Below are positions 17,732 to 25,363 of a DNA stretch of 61,581 bases, piece after piece. Each line of letters starts with the position of its first letter. The first letter of the stretch is position 1. The notes beneath the pieces were generated by a model, which saw only the letters and a program-made list of their open reading frames with translations, was not told the origin of the DNA and made no database searches. This DNA comes from an uncultured Oscillospiraceae bacterium (lineage in GTDB: Bacteria; Bacillota; Clostridia; Oscillospirales; Oscillospiraceae): positions 1-61,581 of the forward strand of contig CAKTMO010000009.1 of NCBI GenBank assembly GCA_934573935.1, in the 5' to 3' direction. Position numbers and translations under genes: made by a program.

Positions 17732-17850
17732 GGCCCCCTCTGTGATGGGGCTGTCACCGAAGGTGACTGGGGGAGAGAATTTTGGATTTTCACTCTCTCC
17801 CTCCGTCATGACCTGCGGTCATGCCACCTCCCTCACAGAGGGAGGCAAAA
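17732..17850. repeat. Family B composite inverted repeat
   Basis: GCCCCCTCTGTGATGGGGCT on the left and ACCTCCCTCACAGAGGGAGG on the right flank inner hairpins GTCACCGAAGGTGAC and CATGACCTGCGGTCATG and a GGGGGAGAGA / TCTCTCCCTCC pair. It closely matches the plan of 10616-10745. Confidence 0.85.
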
Positions 17851-18054
17851 ATACGAATTTCCACGCCAGTGACATCGGTCACTGACTCGGAATGACAGGG
17901 CAGACGGCCACAGCGGGGGTTTGATATAGATGTCCGGATAGCCGGACGGGGTCGCGGGCTACCGCGGACAACACTTTTTCGGGCGCGGAGGCGCTCCTGA
18001 CGCCGGGGAGCAGAGGGTAATTGGACAAATGATTTGACAAAGGAGAGCTTTATC

Positions 18055-19290
18055 ATGACTTTTGAACACACTTTTGACCTGCAGCGCTTTGCTGAGGGCA
18101 ATGTGCAGACCACCGGCACTCAGGGTCTGAGCGCCGAAATGAAAACGTACTACGGCATGGAGCTGCTGGAAAACGCCAAGCCCGCGCTGGTACACAACCA
18201 GTTCGCCGCCACCAAGCCCCTGCCTGTGGGCGGCGGCAAGACGGTGGAGTGGCGCAAGTTCGGCAGCTTTGACAAGGCGCTGACGCCGCTGACTGAGGGC
18301 GTGACCCCCGACGGCAGTGGCATCACCGTCAGCTACATCACCAAGGAGCTGAGCCAGTACGGCGACTACACCACCGTGTCCGACATGCTGGATCTGACGG
18401 CCATCGACGACGTGGTGCTGGAGATCACCGACCGCCACGGCGCCAACATGGGTCTGACCCTGGACACCGTGACCCGCAATGAGATCCAGCAGGGCACCCA
18501 CGTGATCTATGCCCCCGGCAGGGACGCCGACGGCAAGAAGGTGGAGGTGCTGTACCGCCGCGAGCTGGACAAGAGCTGCGTGATGACCGCCGAGCTGGTG
18601 GCCCGCGCCGCCACGGAACTGAAGAAGATGAACGCCCCCACCTTTGACGGCAAGTATGTGTGCATTATCCATCCCAGCGTGGCCTTTGACCTGCGCAACG
18701 ACCCCGACTGGGTGGCCGCCCACCAGTACGCCGCCGCCACGGAGCTGTTCTCCGGTGAGATCGGCGAGCTGCACGGCGTGCGCTTTGTGGAGACCACAGA
18801 GGCCAAGATCTTCCGCGGCGACGATCTGGCCAGCGACAGCCGCACCCTGACCGCCAGCGCCGCCGCCAGCAATTCCACCACCGTCAGCTTTGACGGCGGC
18901 ACTGTGGCCGCAGGCGCGCTGGCGGGCCGCTATGTGCTGTGCGGCGGCAAGCGGGTGAAGGTGCTGTCCAACACCGCCAGCCAGCTGACGCTGGAGGAGG
19001 CCGTCACCGTGGCGGACGACGCGGTGATCTATCCCGGCGAGGGCGGCAAGGAGGGTCTGGCGGTGTACGGCTGCCTGTTCGTGGGCAAGGGCGCCTACGG
19101 CGTGGTGGATCTGAGCGAGGGCACCGAGGTCATCGTGAAGCCCCGCGGCTCCTCCGGCACCGCCGATCCTCTGGATCAGCGCTCCAGCGTGGGCTGGAAG
19201 GGCATCCACGCCGCCGCTATCCTGTACGACGAGTACATCGTCCGCGTGGAGTGCGGCAGCAGCTATTCCGCGGAAGACAAGAGCAACTGA
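18055..19290 (+). CDS. Major capsid protein, N4-gp56-like
   Basis: A 411-residue protein with the pattern of N4-gp56-family major capsid proteins (HK97 fold). Features include VEWRKFGSFDKALTPLTEG, ITKELSQYGDYTTVSDML, a long helix with DVVLEITDRHG, and the late CIIHPSVAFDLR segment. AAAGGAG lies about 9 bases before the ATG at 18055. The N-terminus reads MTFEHTFDLQRFAEG. DLQRF-A matches the LNLQ(F/H)F-A cleavage pattern of Prp substrates, which predicts cutting between Phe12 and Ala13. It is separated from the scaffold by repeat DNA but keeps the same strand and base composition. Confidence 0.85.
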   Translation: MTFEHTFDLQRFAEGNVQTTGTQGLSAEMKTYYGMELLENAKPALVHNQFAATKPLPVGGGKTVEWRKFGSFDKALTPLTEGVTPDGSGITVSYITKELSQYGDYTTVSDMLDLTAIDDVVLEITDRHGANMGLTLDTVTRNEIQQGTHVIYAPGRDADGKKVEVLYRRELDKSCVMTAELVARAATELKKMNAPTFDGKYVCIIHPSVAFDLRNDPDWVAAHQYAAATELFSGEIGELHGVRFVETTEAKIFRGDDLASDSRTLTASAAASNSTTVSFDGGTVAAGALAGRYVLCGGKRVKVLSNTASQLTLEEAVTVADDAVIYPGEGGKEGLAVYGCLFVGKGAYGVVDLSEGTEVIVKPRGSSGTADPLDQRSSVGWKGIHAAAILYDEYIVRVECGSSYSAEDKSN

Positions 19291-19308
19291 CGCAAGGAGG
19301 AACGTGAT

Positions 19309-19530
19309 ATGGTGAAGAAGCAGGAGGCGGCTGAGGGAATGGTCAGCGTGATCATCCCCAGGGGGCGCAAGCAGGAGGAGAACTTTGTGATCGTCTCGAT
19401 CAACGGACACAGCTGGAAGATCATGAAGGGCGTGCAGGTGGAGGTGCCTGATTACGTCCGCGAGGTGCTGGTGAACAGCCGCATGATGGCGGATGAGGCC
19501 CGCCGCTATGTGGACAGAATGGCGGACTGA
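19309..19530 (+). CDS. Small protein after the capsid gene
   Basis: A 73-residue protein with a short, charged N-terminus and a VSINGHSWKIMKGVQVEVPD core, then a helical C-terminus (YVREVLVNSRMMADEARRYV). AAGGAGG lies upstream of the ATG, and the gene sits 18 bases after the capsid. The position suggests a decoration, head-completion or fibre-docking protein. I do not recognise the family. Confidence 0.6.
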   Translation: MVKKQEAAEGMVSVIIPRGRKQEENFVIVSINGHSWKIMKGVQVEVPDYVREVLVNSRMMADEARRYVDRMAD

Positions 19531-19543
19531 GGAGGTGACGCCC

Positions 19544-19903
19544 ATGGCGAACATCACAGCCGGTCAGGTACTGGCCCAGGTGGACGCGCTGACGCCCAAC
19601 CAGTACACCCGCACGGAAAAGCTGCGGTGGCTCTCGCAGGCGGAGGGCTTCGTGCTGCGGGAGATCCGCGGGGTGACGGGGCCGCTGGCGGAGCTGACGG
19701 AGGGCTCTTCCCTGTCGGCGGAGCCGCCCTATGACGAGCTGTACCGGCACTATGTGGAGGCGCAGATCCACTACTGCAACGGCGAGATGGCGCGGTACAA
19801 CGCCGCAGCGGCCAACTGGAACAACGGCTTTTTGACCTACCGCGACTACGTATGCCGCACGGTCATGCCGCGGCGGAGCGTCAGGGCGCTGAAAGTATGC
19901 TAA
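19544..19903 (+). CDS. Head-tail adaptor-like protein
   Basis: A 119-residue protein: MANITAGQVLAQVDALTPNQ, then LRWLSQAEGFVLREI, then a helical YHVEAQIHYCNGEMARYNAA-type segment. The size, helical make-up and place between capsid and tail hub fit the adaptor (gp4/gp6-like) proteins of tailed phages, which sit under the portal. The ATG has GGAGGTGA 8 bases upstream and begins 13 bases after the previous stop. Function is inferred from position. Confidence 0.6.
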   Translation: MANITAGQVLAQVDALTPNQYTRTEKLRWLSQAEGFVLREIRGVTGPLAELTEGSSLSAEPPYDELYRHYVEAQIHYCNGEMARYNAAAANWNNGFLTYRDYVCRTVMPRRSVRALKVC

Positions 19904-19907
19904 CGCG

Positions 19908-19943
19908 GCGGGGCGGGAGAGACGGCTCTCTCCCGCCCCGTTT
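19908..19943 (+). terminator. Strong GC-rich hairpin between adaptor and tail hub genes
   Basis: GGGGCGGGAGAGA pairs perfectly with TCTCTCCCGCCCC over a 4-base loop, followed by GTTTC. The T-run is short, so it may slow or partly terminate transcription, or mark an RNA processing site, and is probably not a full stop. Confidence 0.55.
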
Positions 19944-19960
19944 CAGGAAGGAGGAACGCG

Positions 19961-21673
19961 ATGTTTCTATCGCAATTTGCCGCGCCCCGGCAGCAGCGGC
20001 TGACCGTCAGCAAATTCGGCGGGTATGACGCCCGTCCCAGGGCGCCGCTGGGTGCCTTTTCCCGCATGGAGAATCTGAGCGGAGACGGGTATCCCACGCT
20101 GAGCACCCGCGAAAAGCGCAAGCGGATCGCCGCGCTGGACAAGCCCAACGGGCTGGCGGCCAAGGACTGCCTGATCTGGGTGGACGGGCGCACGCTGTAC
20201 ATCAACGGCGCGGCCATCGACCTGACGCTGACGGAGGGGGAAAAGCAACTGGTCAGTATGGGGGCGTATCTGCTGATCTGGCCCGACAAGAAGTACGTCA
20301 ACACCCAGGATCTCAGTGACAGGGGCAGTCTGGAGAACACGGTGCAGACCACCGGCACCGTCACCTTTACGCTGTGCCGCACGGACGGTACGGCGTATGA
20401 GGGATACACCACCGGCGCGGCGGCGCCCGCCAGCGCCGAAAGCGGCGACCTGTGGCTGGACACCAGCTCCGTCGCAGCGCTGCTGCGCTATGACGGCGTC
20501 ATGTGGGAGACGGTGGACGACCTGGCTATGAAGCTGTCCGCCGCCAACATCGGCAGGGGCTTTTCCGCGGGAGACGGCGTGACCATCTCCGGCTGCACGG
20601 GGGCGACGGTGGACGGCACGTGGACGCTGCTGCAATGCGCGGACAACGCCATCGTCATCGGCACGGCGGCGGCCATTGAGGGCGACCAGAGCGCCGCGGT
20701 GACGGTGCGGCGCTATGTGCCGGACATGGACTTCGTGGTGGAGTGCGGCAACCGGCTGTGGGGCTGCAAATACGGCATTGTGGACGGGCAGAGCGTCAAC
20801 GCCGTATACGGCAGCGCACTGGGGGACTTCCGCAACTGGAACGCCTTTGCGGGGCTGGCCACCGACAGCTATGCCGCCGCCCGGGGCAGCGACGGTGTGT
20901 TCACCGGCGCGGCGGCGTATCTGGGGACGGTGCTGTTTTTCAAAGAGCACAGCGTGGAGCGGCTGTACATCAGCGCCGCGGGCGCACACCAGATCACATC
21001 GCTGCAATGCCCCGGCGTGAAGCAGGGCAGCGGCCGCTCGCCGGTGGTGGCGGACGGCGTGCTGTACTATCACGGCGCGGGAGGCGTGTACGCCTTTGAC
21101 GGCAGCATGCCGCAGCTGGTGTCCGCCGCCTTTGGCGACGAGCGGTATGAAAACGCGGTGGGCGGCGCGTCGGAGGGGCACTACTGGCTATCGGCCCAAC
21201 GAAATGGCGAGAGCCATCTGCTGATCTATGACACCGCCCGCGGGTTGTGGTACCGGCAGGACGGTCTGCGGGTCCGGCAGTTCGCCCGCAGCGGCGGCGT
21301 GCTGTACGCGATGACGGCGGACGGCATCACGGCGCTGCAGGGCGGCGATGCGGCGGATGAGACGGACATTGACTGGTACGCCGAGACCGGTGAGCTGGGG
21401 CTGGACACACCGGAGCAGAAGTATGTGCAGCGCGTAGAGCTGCGGCTCTTGCCGGAGGACGGCGCGTGGGTGCGGGCGTATCTCAGCTATGACGAGGGCC
21501 GCCACTGGCAGTATGCCGGTGAGATGCGGGGCGGCCCCCAGCGGATGCGGTGGGGATCGATGGTGGTGCGGCCGGTGCGGTGCGCCCAGCTGCGGCTACG
21601 GCTGGTGGGACACGGCGGGTGCCGTATCTACAGCATCAGCGCCGTGTATGAGAAAGGGAGTGACCTGCCGTGA
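19961..21673 (+). CDS. Tail hub / stopper-like protein (P22 gp10-like plan)
   Basis: A 570-residue beta-rich protein. It opens with FLSQFAAPRQQRLTVSKFGG and a PRAPLGAFSRMENLS segment, then repeated strand motifs (LIWVDGRTLYINGA, VECGNRLWGCKYG, LFFKEHSVERLYIS, VVADGVLYYHGAGGVYAFDG). This resembles the beta-propeller-like tail hubs of podoviruses that plug the portal. AAGGAGG lies 7 bases before the ATG, after a strong hairpin. The next gene starts at a GTG overlapping its stop. The assignment rests on fold pattern and order. Confidence 0.65.
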   Translation: MFLSQFAAPRQQRLTVSKFGGYDARPRAPLGAFSRMENLSGDGYPTLSTREKRKRIAALDKPNGLAAKDCLIWVDGRTLYINGAAIDLTLTEGEKQLVSMGAYLLIWPDKKYVNTQDLSDRGSLENTVQTTGTVTFTLCRTDGTAYEGYTTGAAAPASAESGDLWLDTSSVAALLRYDGVMWETVDDLAMKLSAANIGRGFSAGDGVTISGCTGATVDGTWTLLQCADNAIVIGTAAAIEGDQSAAVTVRRYVPDMDFVVECGNRLWGCKYGIVDGQSVNAVYGSALGDFRNWNAFAGLATDSYAAARGSDGVFTGAAAYLGTVLFFKEHSVERLYISAAGAHQITSLQCPGVKQGSGRSPVVADGVLYYHGAGGVYAFDGSMPQLVSAAFGDERYENAVGGASEGHYWLSAQRNGESHLLIYDTARGLWYRQDGLRVRQFARSGGVLYAMTADGITALQGGDAADETDIDWYAETGELGLDTPEQKYVQRVELRLLPEDGAWVRAYLSYDEGRHWQYAGEMRGGPQRMRWGSMVVRPVRCAQLRLRLVGHGGCRIYSISAVYEKGSDLP

Positions 21674-22434
21674 GCGATTTCCCCATGCCGCCGTATCCCA
21701 ACGGATCGGTACAGCAGCAGCTGACACAGCAGTATTCCTATCTCTTCCAGATGGCTCAGCAGCTGAACATGGCGCTGTCGGCGCTGGAGGGCGGGCAGAC
21801 CGGCATTGCCGGCAGCACCGGCGTGCAGCGGAAGACCGGCACCGCGGCCAGCGCCGCCGGAAAAGCAGCGCTGGAAAACCGTGAGCAGTTTCAGAATCTG
21901 CGGGCCATGATCATCAAGACCGCCAAACAGGTGACGCGCAGCATGGAGCAGCTGGAGGTGCGGCTGGGGGAGGAATACGTGGCCTCCTCCCAGTTTGGCA
22001 CCTACGTGCAGCGGTTGAGCGCCTATCTGGAGGCCAATCCGGAGGCGCTGACCCAGTATTACAGCTTTTGCAGCGACCTGGCCGCCAATGTGGCGGCGGT
22101 GGACGCCGCCTTTTCCACCTATAAGCTGGACACAGAGGGCTACATCCGCACAGGCATCGTCTACTACGACGGCCCCGCGCCGGTCTACGGCGTGGCGGTG
22201 GGGCAGAATCTGACCACCACAGAGGTGGATGGCCGTCAGGTGGTGGAGCAGAACAACTTCCGCGCCGTGTTCACCGCCCAGCGGCTGAGCTTCTGGCAGG
22301 ACAGCACGGAGATCGCCTATGTGTCCAACAACCGGCTGTACATCACCAACATCACGGTGCTGGACAGCGTCAGCATCGGCCCGTGGCGCATGGACAGCGC
22401 CAACGGACTGTCATTCAAATGGATCGGAGGATAA
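21670..22434 (+). CDS. Tail-associated protein with coiled coil, unrecognised
   Basis: A 254-residue protein that starts at GTG overlapping the hub stop (GTGA), with a GGGAG site 9 bases upstream. The N-terminal 60 residues are Gln/Ala/Gly-rich, residues about 70-150 are helical, and the C-terminal 90 residues are strand-rich (DTEGYIRTGIVYYDG, VSIGPWRMDSANGLSFKW). The final GPWRMDSANGLSFKWIGG region resembles attachment or assembly ends of tail proteins. I cannot name the family. Confidence 0.6.
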   Translation: MSDFPMPPYPNGSVQQQLTQQYSYLFQMAQQLNMALSALEGGQTGIAGSTGVQRKTGTAASAAGKAALENREQFQNLRAMIIKTAKQVTRSMEQLEVRLGEEYVASSQFGTYVQRLSAYLEANPEALTQYYSFCSDLAANVAAVDAAFSTYKLDTEGYIRTGIVYYDGPAPVYGVAVGQNLTTTEVDGRQVVEQNNFRAVFTAQRLSFWQDSTEIAYVSNNRLYITNITVLDSVSIGPWRMDSANGLSFKWIGG

Positions 22435-22436
22435 GC

Positions 22437-24011
22437 ATGGCCATCACAGAAAAAGATTTCACCCTGAGCTGGGGGGACATTACCATCGGCGCGGCCAATA
22501 CGCTGGTGGCGACGCGGCCCTCCTCTTTATACAGCTTCCGGTTCCGCTACAGCTTTCAGGGCATCTCCGCCGACATCTCCGCCGCACAGCTGACGGTCGT
22601 ATCCCAGGAGGAGACCCGCGTGGTGTTCCGCTGGATGCCGGAGGAGAGCCTGTGTCTGACCCTTCCCGACAGCGTGTCCGGCACCGGCGTGCTGACCATG
22701 ACGGTGGCCTATACCAGCCGGTTCGACCAGCTGAGCAACCCCAATTTCTGCACCAAGAGCTATCCCTTTACCGCCTATGTGCCGGACGCCATGCGCCCCA
22801 GCGCCACGCTGGCGGTGACGCTGGTGAATGACAACGCGCTGCTGGACCAGTGGGGACTGTGGGTGCGGGGCATGAGCCGACTGCAATACACGGTGGAGGC
22901 CGCCGCCGTGGGCGGTGCGCGGCTGACGGAGTGCCGCTTTACCTTTGCCGGACAGACGGTAAAGGGGTTCTCCGGCGTCACCGCTCCCATCGGCATGGCG
23001 GGCACGCTGACGCCCACGGCGGTGGTAACTGACTCCCGCGGCCGCACCGTTACGGTGACGGCCACGCCGGCGGCGGTATTCGACTATCAGACGCCGGCAT
23101 TGCAGACATCGGTGGCCTTCCGGTGCAACACCGCCGGTGTGGAGGACAGCGGCGGCGCCTGCCTGCGGGTAAAGGCCGCCGGTTCCTGCTGGCCGCTGGA
23201 CGGCCGCAACACCGTGACGCTGCGGGCCCGCTATCGCCCCGTAGGGGGCGAATACGGCGGCTACACCACATTGGTCAGCGGCCTGACCACCCAGATCGCC
23301 GAAACGCTGGACAAGGACACCACCTATGAGGTGGAGCTGTCCGCCGCAGACACGGTGGGCAACGTCCGCGCCGTCAGCTATACCTCCTCCAACGCGGCGG
23401 TGGCCTTTCACCTGCGCAGCGGCGGCGTGGGGGCCGCCTTCGGCAAGCTGGCGGACAGTCCTACCCTGCAATGCGCCTGGGACGCGGGGTTTGACGGCGA
23501 CGTGACCGTGGCGGGCAGGGTGGCGGCGGGCAGCCTTACCGTGGGCGGCAAAACGCTGGTGGACCTGCTCTACCCCGTGGGGTCGCTGTATCTGTCCACG
23601 GCGGAAACGGATCCCGCCGTCGCCCTGGGCGGCACATGGCAGCGGATCCGCGACCGGTTTCTGCTGGCGGCGGGCCAGACCTATGCCGCTGGCGCCACCG
23701 GCGGTCAGGCTGTCCAGACGCTGACCGAGCAGCAGCTGCCGCCCCATCTGCACCATGTGGAGGGCTTTACCAGCGTGGACTCCACCACTCACGACCACGG
23801 TATCCCCAACGTGGGACAGGGCGGCTCCGGCAGCGGCGTTTATGCCGAAAGCTGGAGCGGCGGCTCCGGCGGCCGCACGCTGAACACCGACGCACTGTGC
23901 ATCAATCACGACCACACGGTGGACATGGATTCCCAGTCCACCGGCGGAGGCCAGCCCTTCAGCATCCTGCCGCCCTATCTGGCGGTGTATGTCTGGCAGC
24001 GGCTGAGCTGA
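22437..24011 (+). CDS. Tail-tip protein with DUF859-like body and collar-like C-terminus
   Basis: A 524-residue beta-rich protein. The body resembles DUF859, a family found in phage tails, with VAFHLRSGGVGAAFGKLA near residue 325. The last 140 residues begin LLYPVGSLYLS and contain TWQRIRDRFLLAAG, as in phage collar or baseplate tip proteins. Three HxH motifs lie at about residues 437-439, 452-454 and 491-493. Such motifs coordinate metal in the trimeric tips of some tail fibres. CGGAGG lies 6 bases before the ATG at 22437. It is the best candidate for the cell-binding protein of the particle. Confidence 0.72.
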   Translation: MAITEKDFTLSWGDITIGAANTLVATRPSSLYSFRFRYSFQGISADISAAQLTVVSQEETRVVFRWMPEESLCLTLPDSVSGTGVLTMTVAYTSRFDQLSNPNFCTKSYPFTAYVPDAMRPSATLAVTLVNDNALLDQWGLWVRGMSRLQYTVEAAAVGGARLTECRFTFAGQTVKGFSGVTAPIGMAGTLTPTAVVTDSRGRTVTVTATPAAVFDYQTPALQTSVAFRCNTAGVEDSGGACLRVKAAGSCWPLDGRNTVTLRARYRPVGGEYGGYTTLVSGLTTQIAETLDKDTTYEVELSAADTVGNVRAVSYTSSNAAVAFHLRSGGVGAAFGKLADSPTLQCAWDAGFDGDVTVAGRVAAGSLTVGGKTLVDLLYPVGSLYLSTAETDPAVALGGTWQRIRDRFLLAAGQTYAAGATGGQAVQTLTEQQLPPHLHHVEGFTSVDSTTHDHGIPNVGQGGSGSGVYAESWSGGSGGRTLNTDALCINHDHTVDMDSQSTGGGQPFSILPPYLAVYVWQRLS

Positions 24012-24036
24012 CAACACACGACAGGAGGAACGATTT

Positions 24037-25206
24037 ATGGCATCTACATACCGTCAGGTGGGCTACGGCTCCACCGGCAGCGCAGTCAGCCAGCTGCAGA
24101 CCGTATTGAACCAGCACGGCTACGATCTGGCTGTGGACGGCATTTTCGGCGAAAAGACCCAGGCCGCTGTGCGGGACTATCAGAAAAAGAACAATCTGAA
24201 GCTGGACGGCATCGCCGGAAAGGAGACCTGGGGCAGTCTGATGGCCGTCCCCGACAGCTCCGGCAGCAGCAACGGCAGCGGCGCGGGCACAGCTTTCGGC
24301 GGTGGCCCTGCATCCGGCTCCGGCGGCAGCGTCAGCTCCGGCAGCGCGGCCACGGGCCGCGTATCCGCCGCCACTGCCGCCGCCCTGAAGCGGCTGGAGC
24401 AGGGCTATGCCCCCTCTGACGAGGCCAGCGAGGCCCGCAGCCGTCTGGACAGTCTGTCCGCCGGAAAGCCGGGGGACTACGCCTCCCGCTTCACGCAGCA
24501 GCTGGAGGAGCTGTATCAGGAGATCAGCGGCCGCCCGGGCTTTGCCTATGACCCCGCGGCAGATCCGGCGTATCAGTCCTATGCCCGCCAGTATGCCCGT
24601 CAGGGCAGCGCCGCCATGCGGGACACGCTGGGGCAGGCGGCCCATCTGACCGGCGGGTACGGCTCCAGCTATGCCCAGTCCGCCGCCCAGCAGGCGTATC
24701 ACAGCTATCTGCAGAAGCTCTCAGACGTGCTGCCCCAGCTGCAGTCCGCCGCCTACAGCCGCTATCGTGACGCGGGCGACGCGCTGCTGGACCGCTACAA
24801 GCTGCTGCAGGGGCAGGAGGCGGAGGAATACGACCACTGGCAGGATCAGGTGGCCGCGTGGCAGAAGGAGGTGTCCCAGGCCCAGAGCCGCTATGACCAG
24901 ATCAGCAGCCGCGACCTGAAAAACTATCAGCTTCTGCTGAACTACTACGCCGACAAGGCTGCCGCCGAACAGAAGGGCATGCGCTTCGCCGCCGAGACCA
25001 CCGAGGCCGTATCCAGCACCGGCAACACCGCCTCCCTCAGCTCCACCGCGGCGGACAGTCTGGAGCGGATCATGAACCGCTATCTCAAGCAGGGGAAAAC
25101 CCAGCAGGCCGACATATTACTCAAACAGTACAAAAGCCGCATGACACCGGCGCAAAAGAGCCGTTTTGAGACACTTTTTGCCGCAAAACGGCGCACTGTT
25201 GACTGA
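24037..25206 (+). CDS. Peptidoglycan-binding protein ending the particle block
   Basis: A 389-residue protein. Residues about 5-70 form a PG_binding_1 domain (GYGSTGSAVSQLQTVLNQHG; GIFGEKTQAAVRDYQKK; LDGIAGKETWGSL). A Gly/Ser linker follows (about 75-110). The remainder is helical, with GRPGFAYDPAADPAYQSYA and LTGGYGSSYAQSAAQQAYH, then a KLSDVLPQL helix and a Lys/Gln-rich C-terminus. AGGAGG lies 8 bases before the ATG. It could anchor or insert the particle at the cell wall or act as an internal ejection protein. No lytic catalytic motif is visible. Confidence 0.7.
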   Translation: MASTYRQVGYGSTGSAVSQLQTVLNQHGYDLAVDGIFGEKTQAAVRDYQKKNNLKLDGIAGKETWGSLMAVPDSSGSSNGSGAGTAFGGGPASGSGGSVSSGSAATGRVSAATAAALKRLEQGYAPSDEASEARSRLDSLSAGKPGDYASRFTQQLEELYQEISGRPGFAYDPAADPAYQSYARQYARQGSAAMRDTLGQAAHLTGGYGSSYAQSAAQQAYHSYLQKLSDVLPQLQSAAYSRYRDAGDALLDRYKLLQGQEAEEYDHWQDQVAAWQKEVSQAQSRYDQISSRDLKNYQLLLNYYADKAAAEQKGMRFAAETTEAVSSTGNTASLSSTAADSLERIMNRYLKQGKTQQADILLKQYKSRMTPAQKSRFETLFAAKRRTVD

Positions 25207-25363
25207 TCGTTGACCCCGTTTTCTCCCACAGGTCGAGAAAATTATGGTTGCTTTTAACGCCATAATATGATACCATTGCTTCAAGCGCTGTGTCCATTGG
25301 GCCGGTGCGGTTCCCCATGGGCCGGCAGTCATACGTTCCGGCCATGCGAAAGGAGAAGTAAGA

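Larger units (their letters stand above)
17485..18054. other. Repeat-filled gap inside the particle gene block
   Basis: No gene is supported in these 570 bases between scaffold and capsid. They hold a CGTGGCTGCGGCCACG hairpin just after the scaffold stop, a family A doublet, a family B composite, a GTGACATCGGTCAC hairpin near 17869, and GTCCGGATAGCCGGAC near 17931. No terminator with a clear T-run and no confident promoter were found, so capsid expression could depend on read-through or on a promoter I missed. Confidence 0.7.

Noticed and set aside
14653..25206. A complete active prophage
   Set aside because: No integrase, terminase, lysis, replication or repressor gene and no visible att duplication; the block is reported as a particle locus instead.
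25210..25271. Sortase promoter TTGACC ... TATGAT
   Set aside because: The TTGACC box (25210-25215) and TATGAT (25266-25271) are not properly spaced, so no promoter is called.
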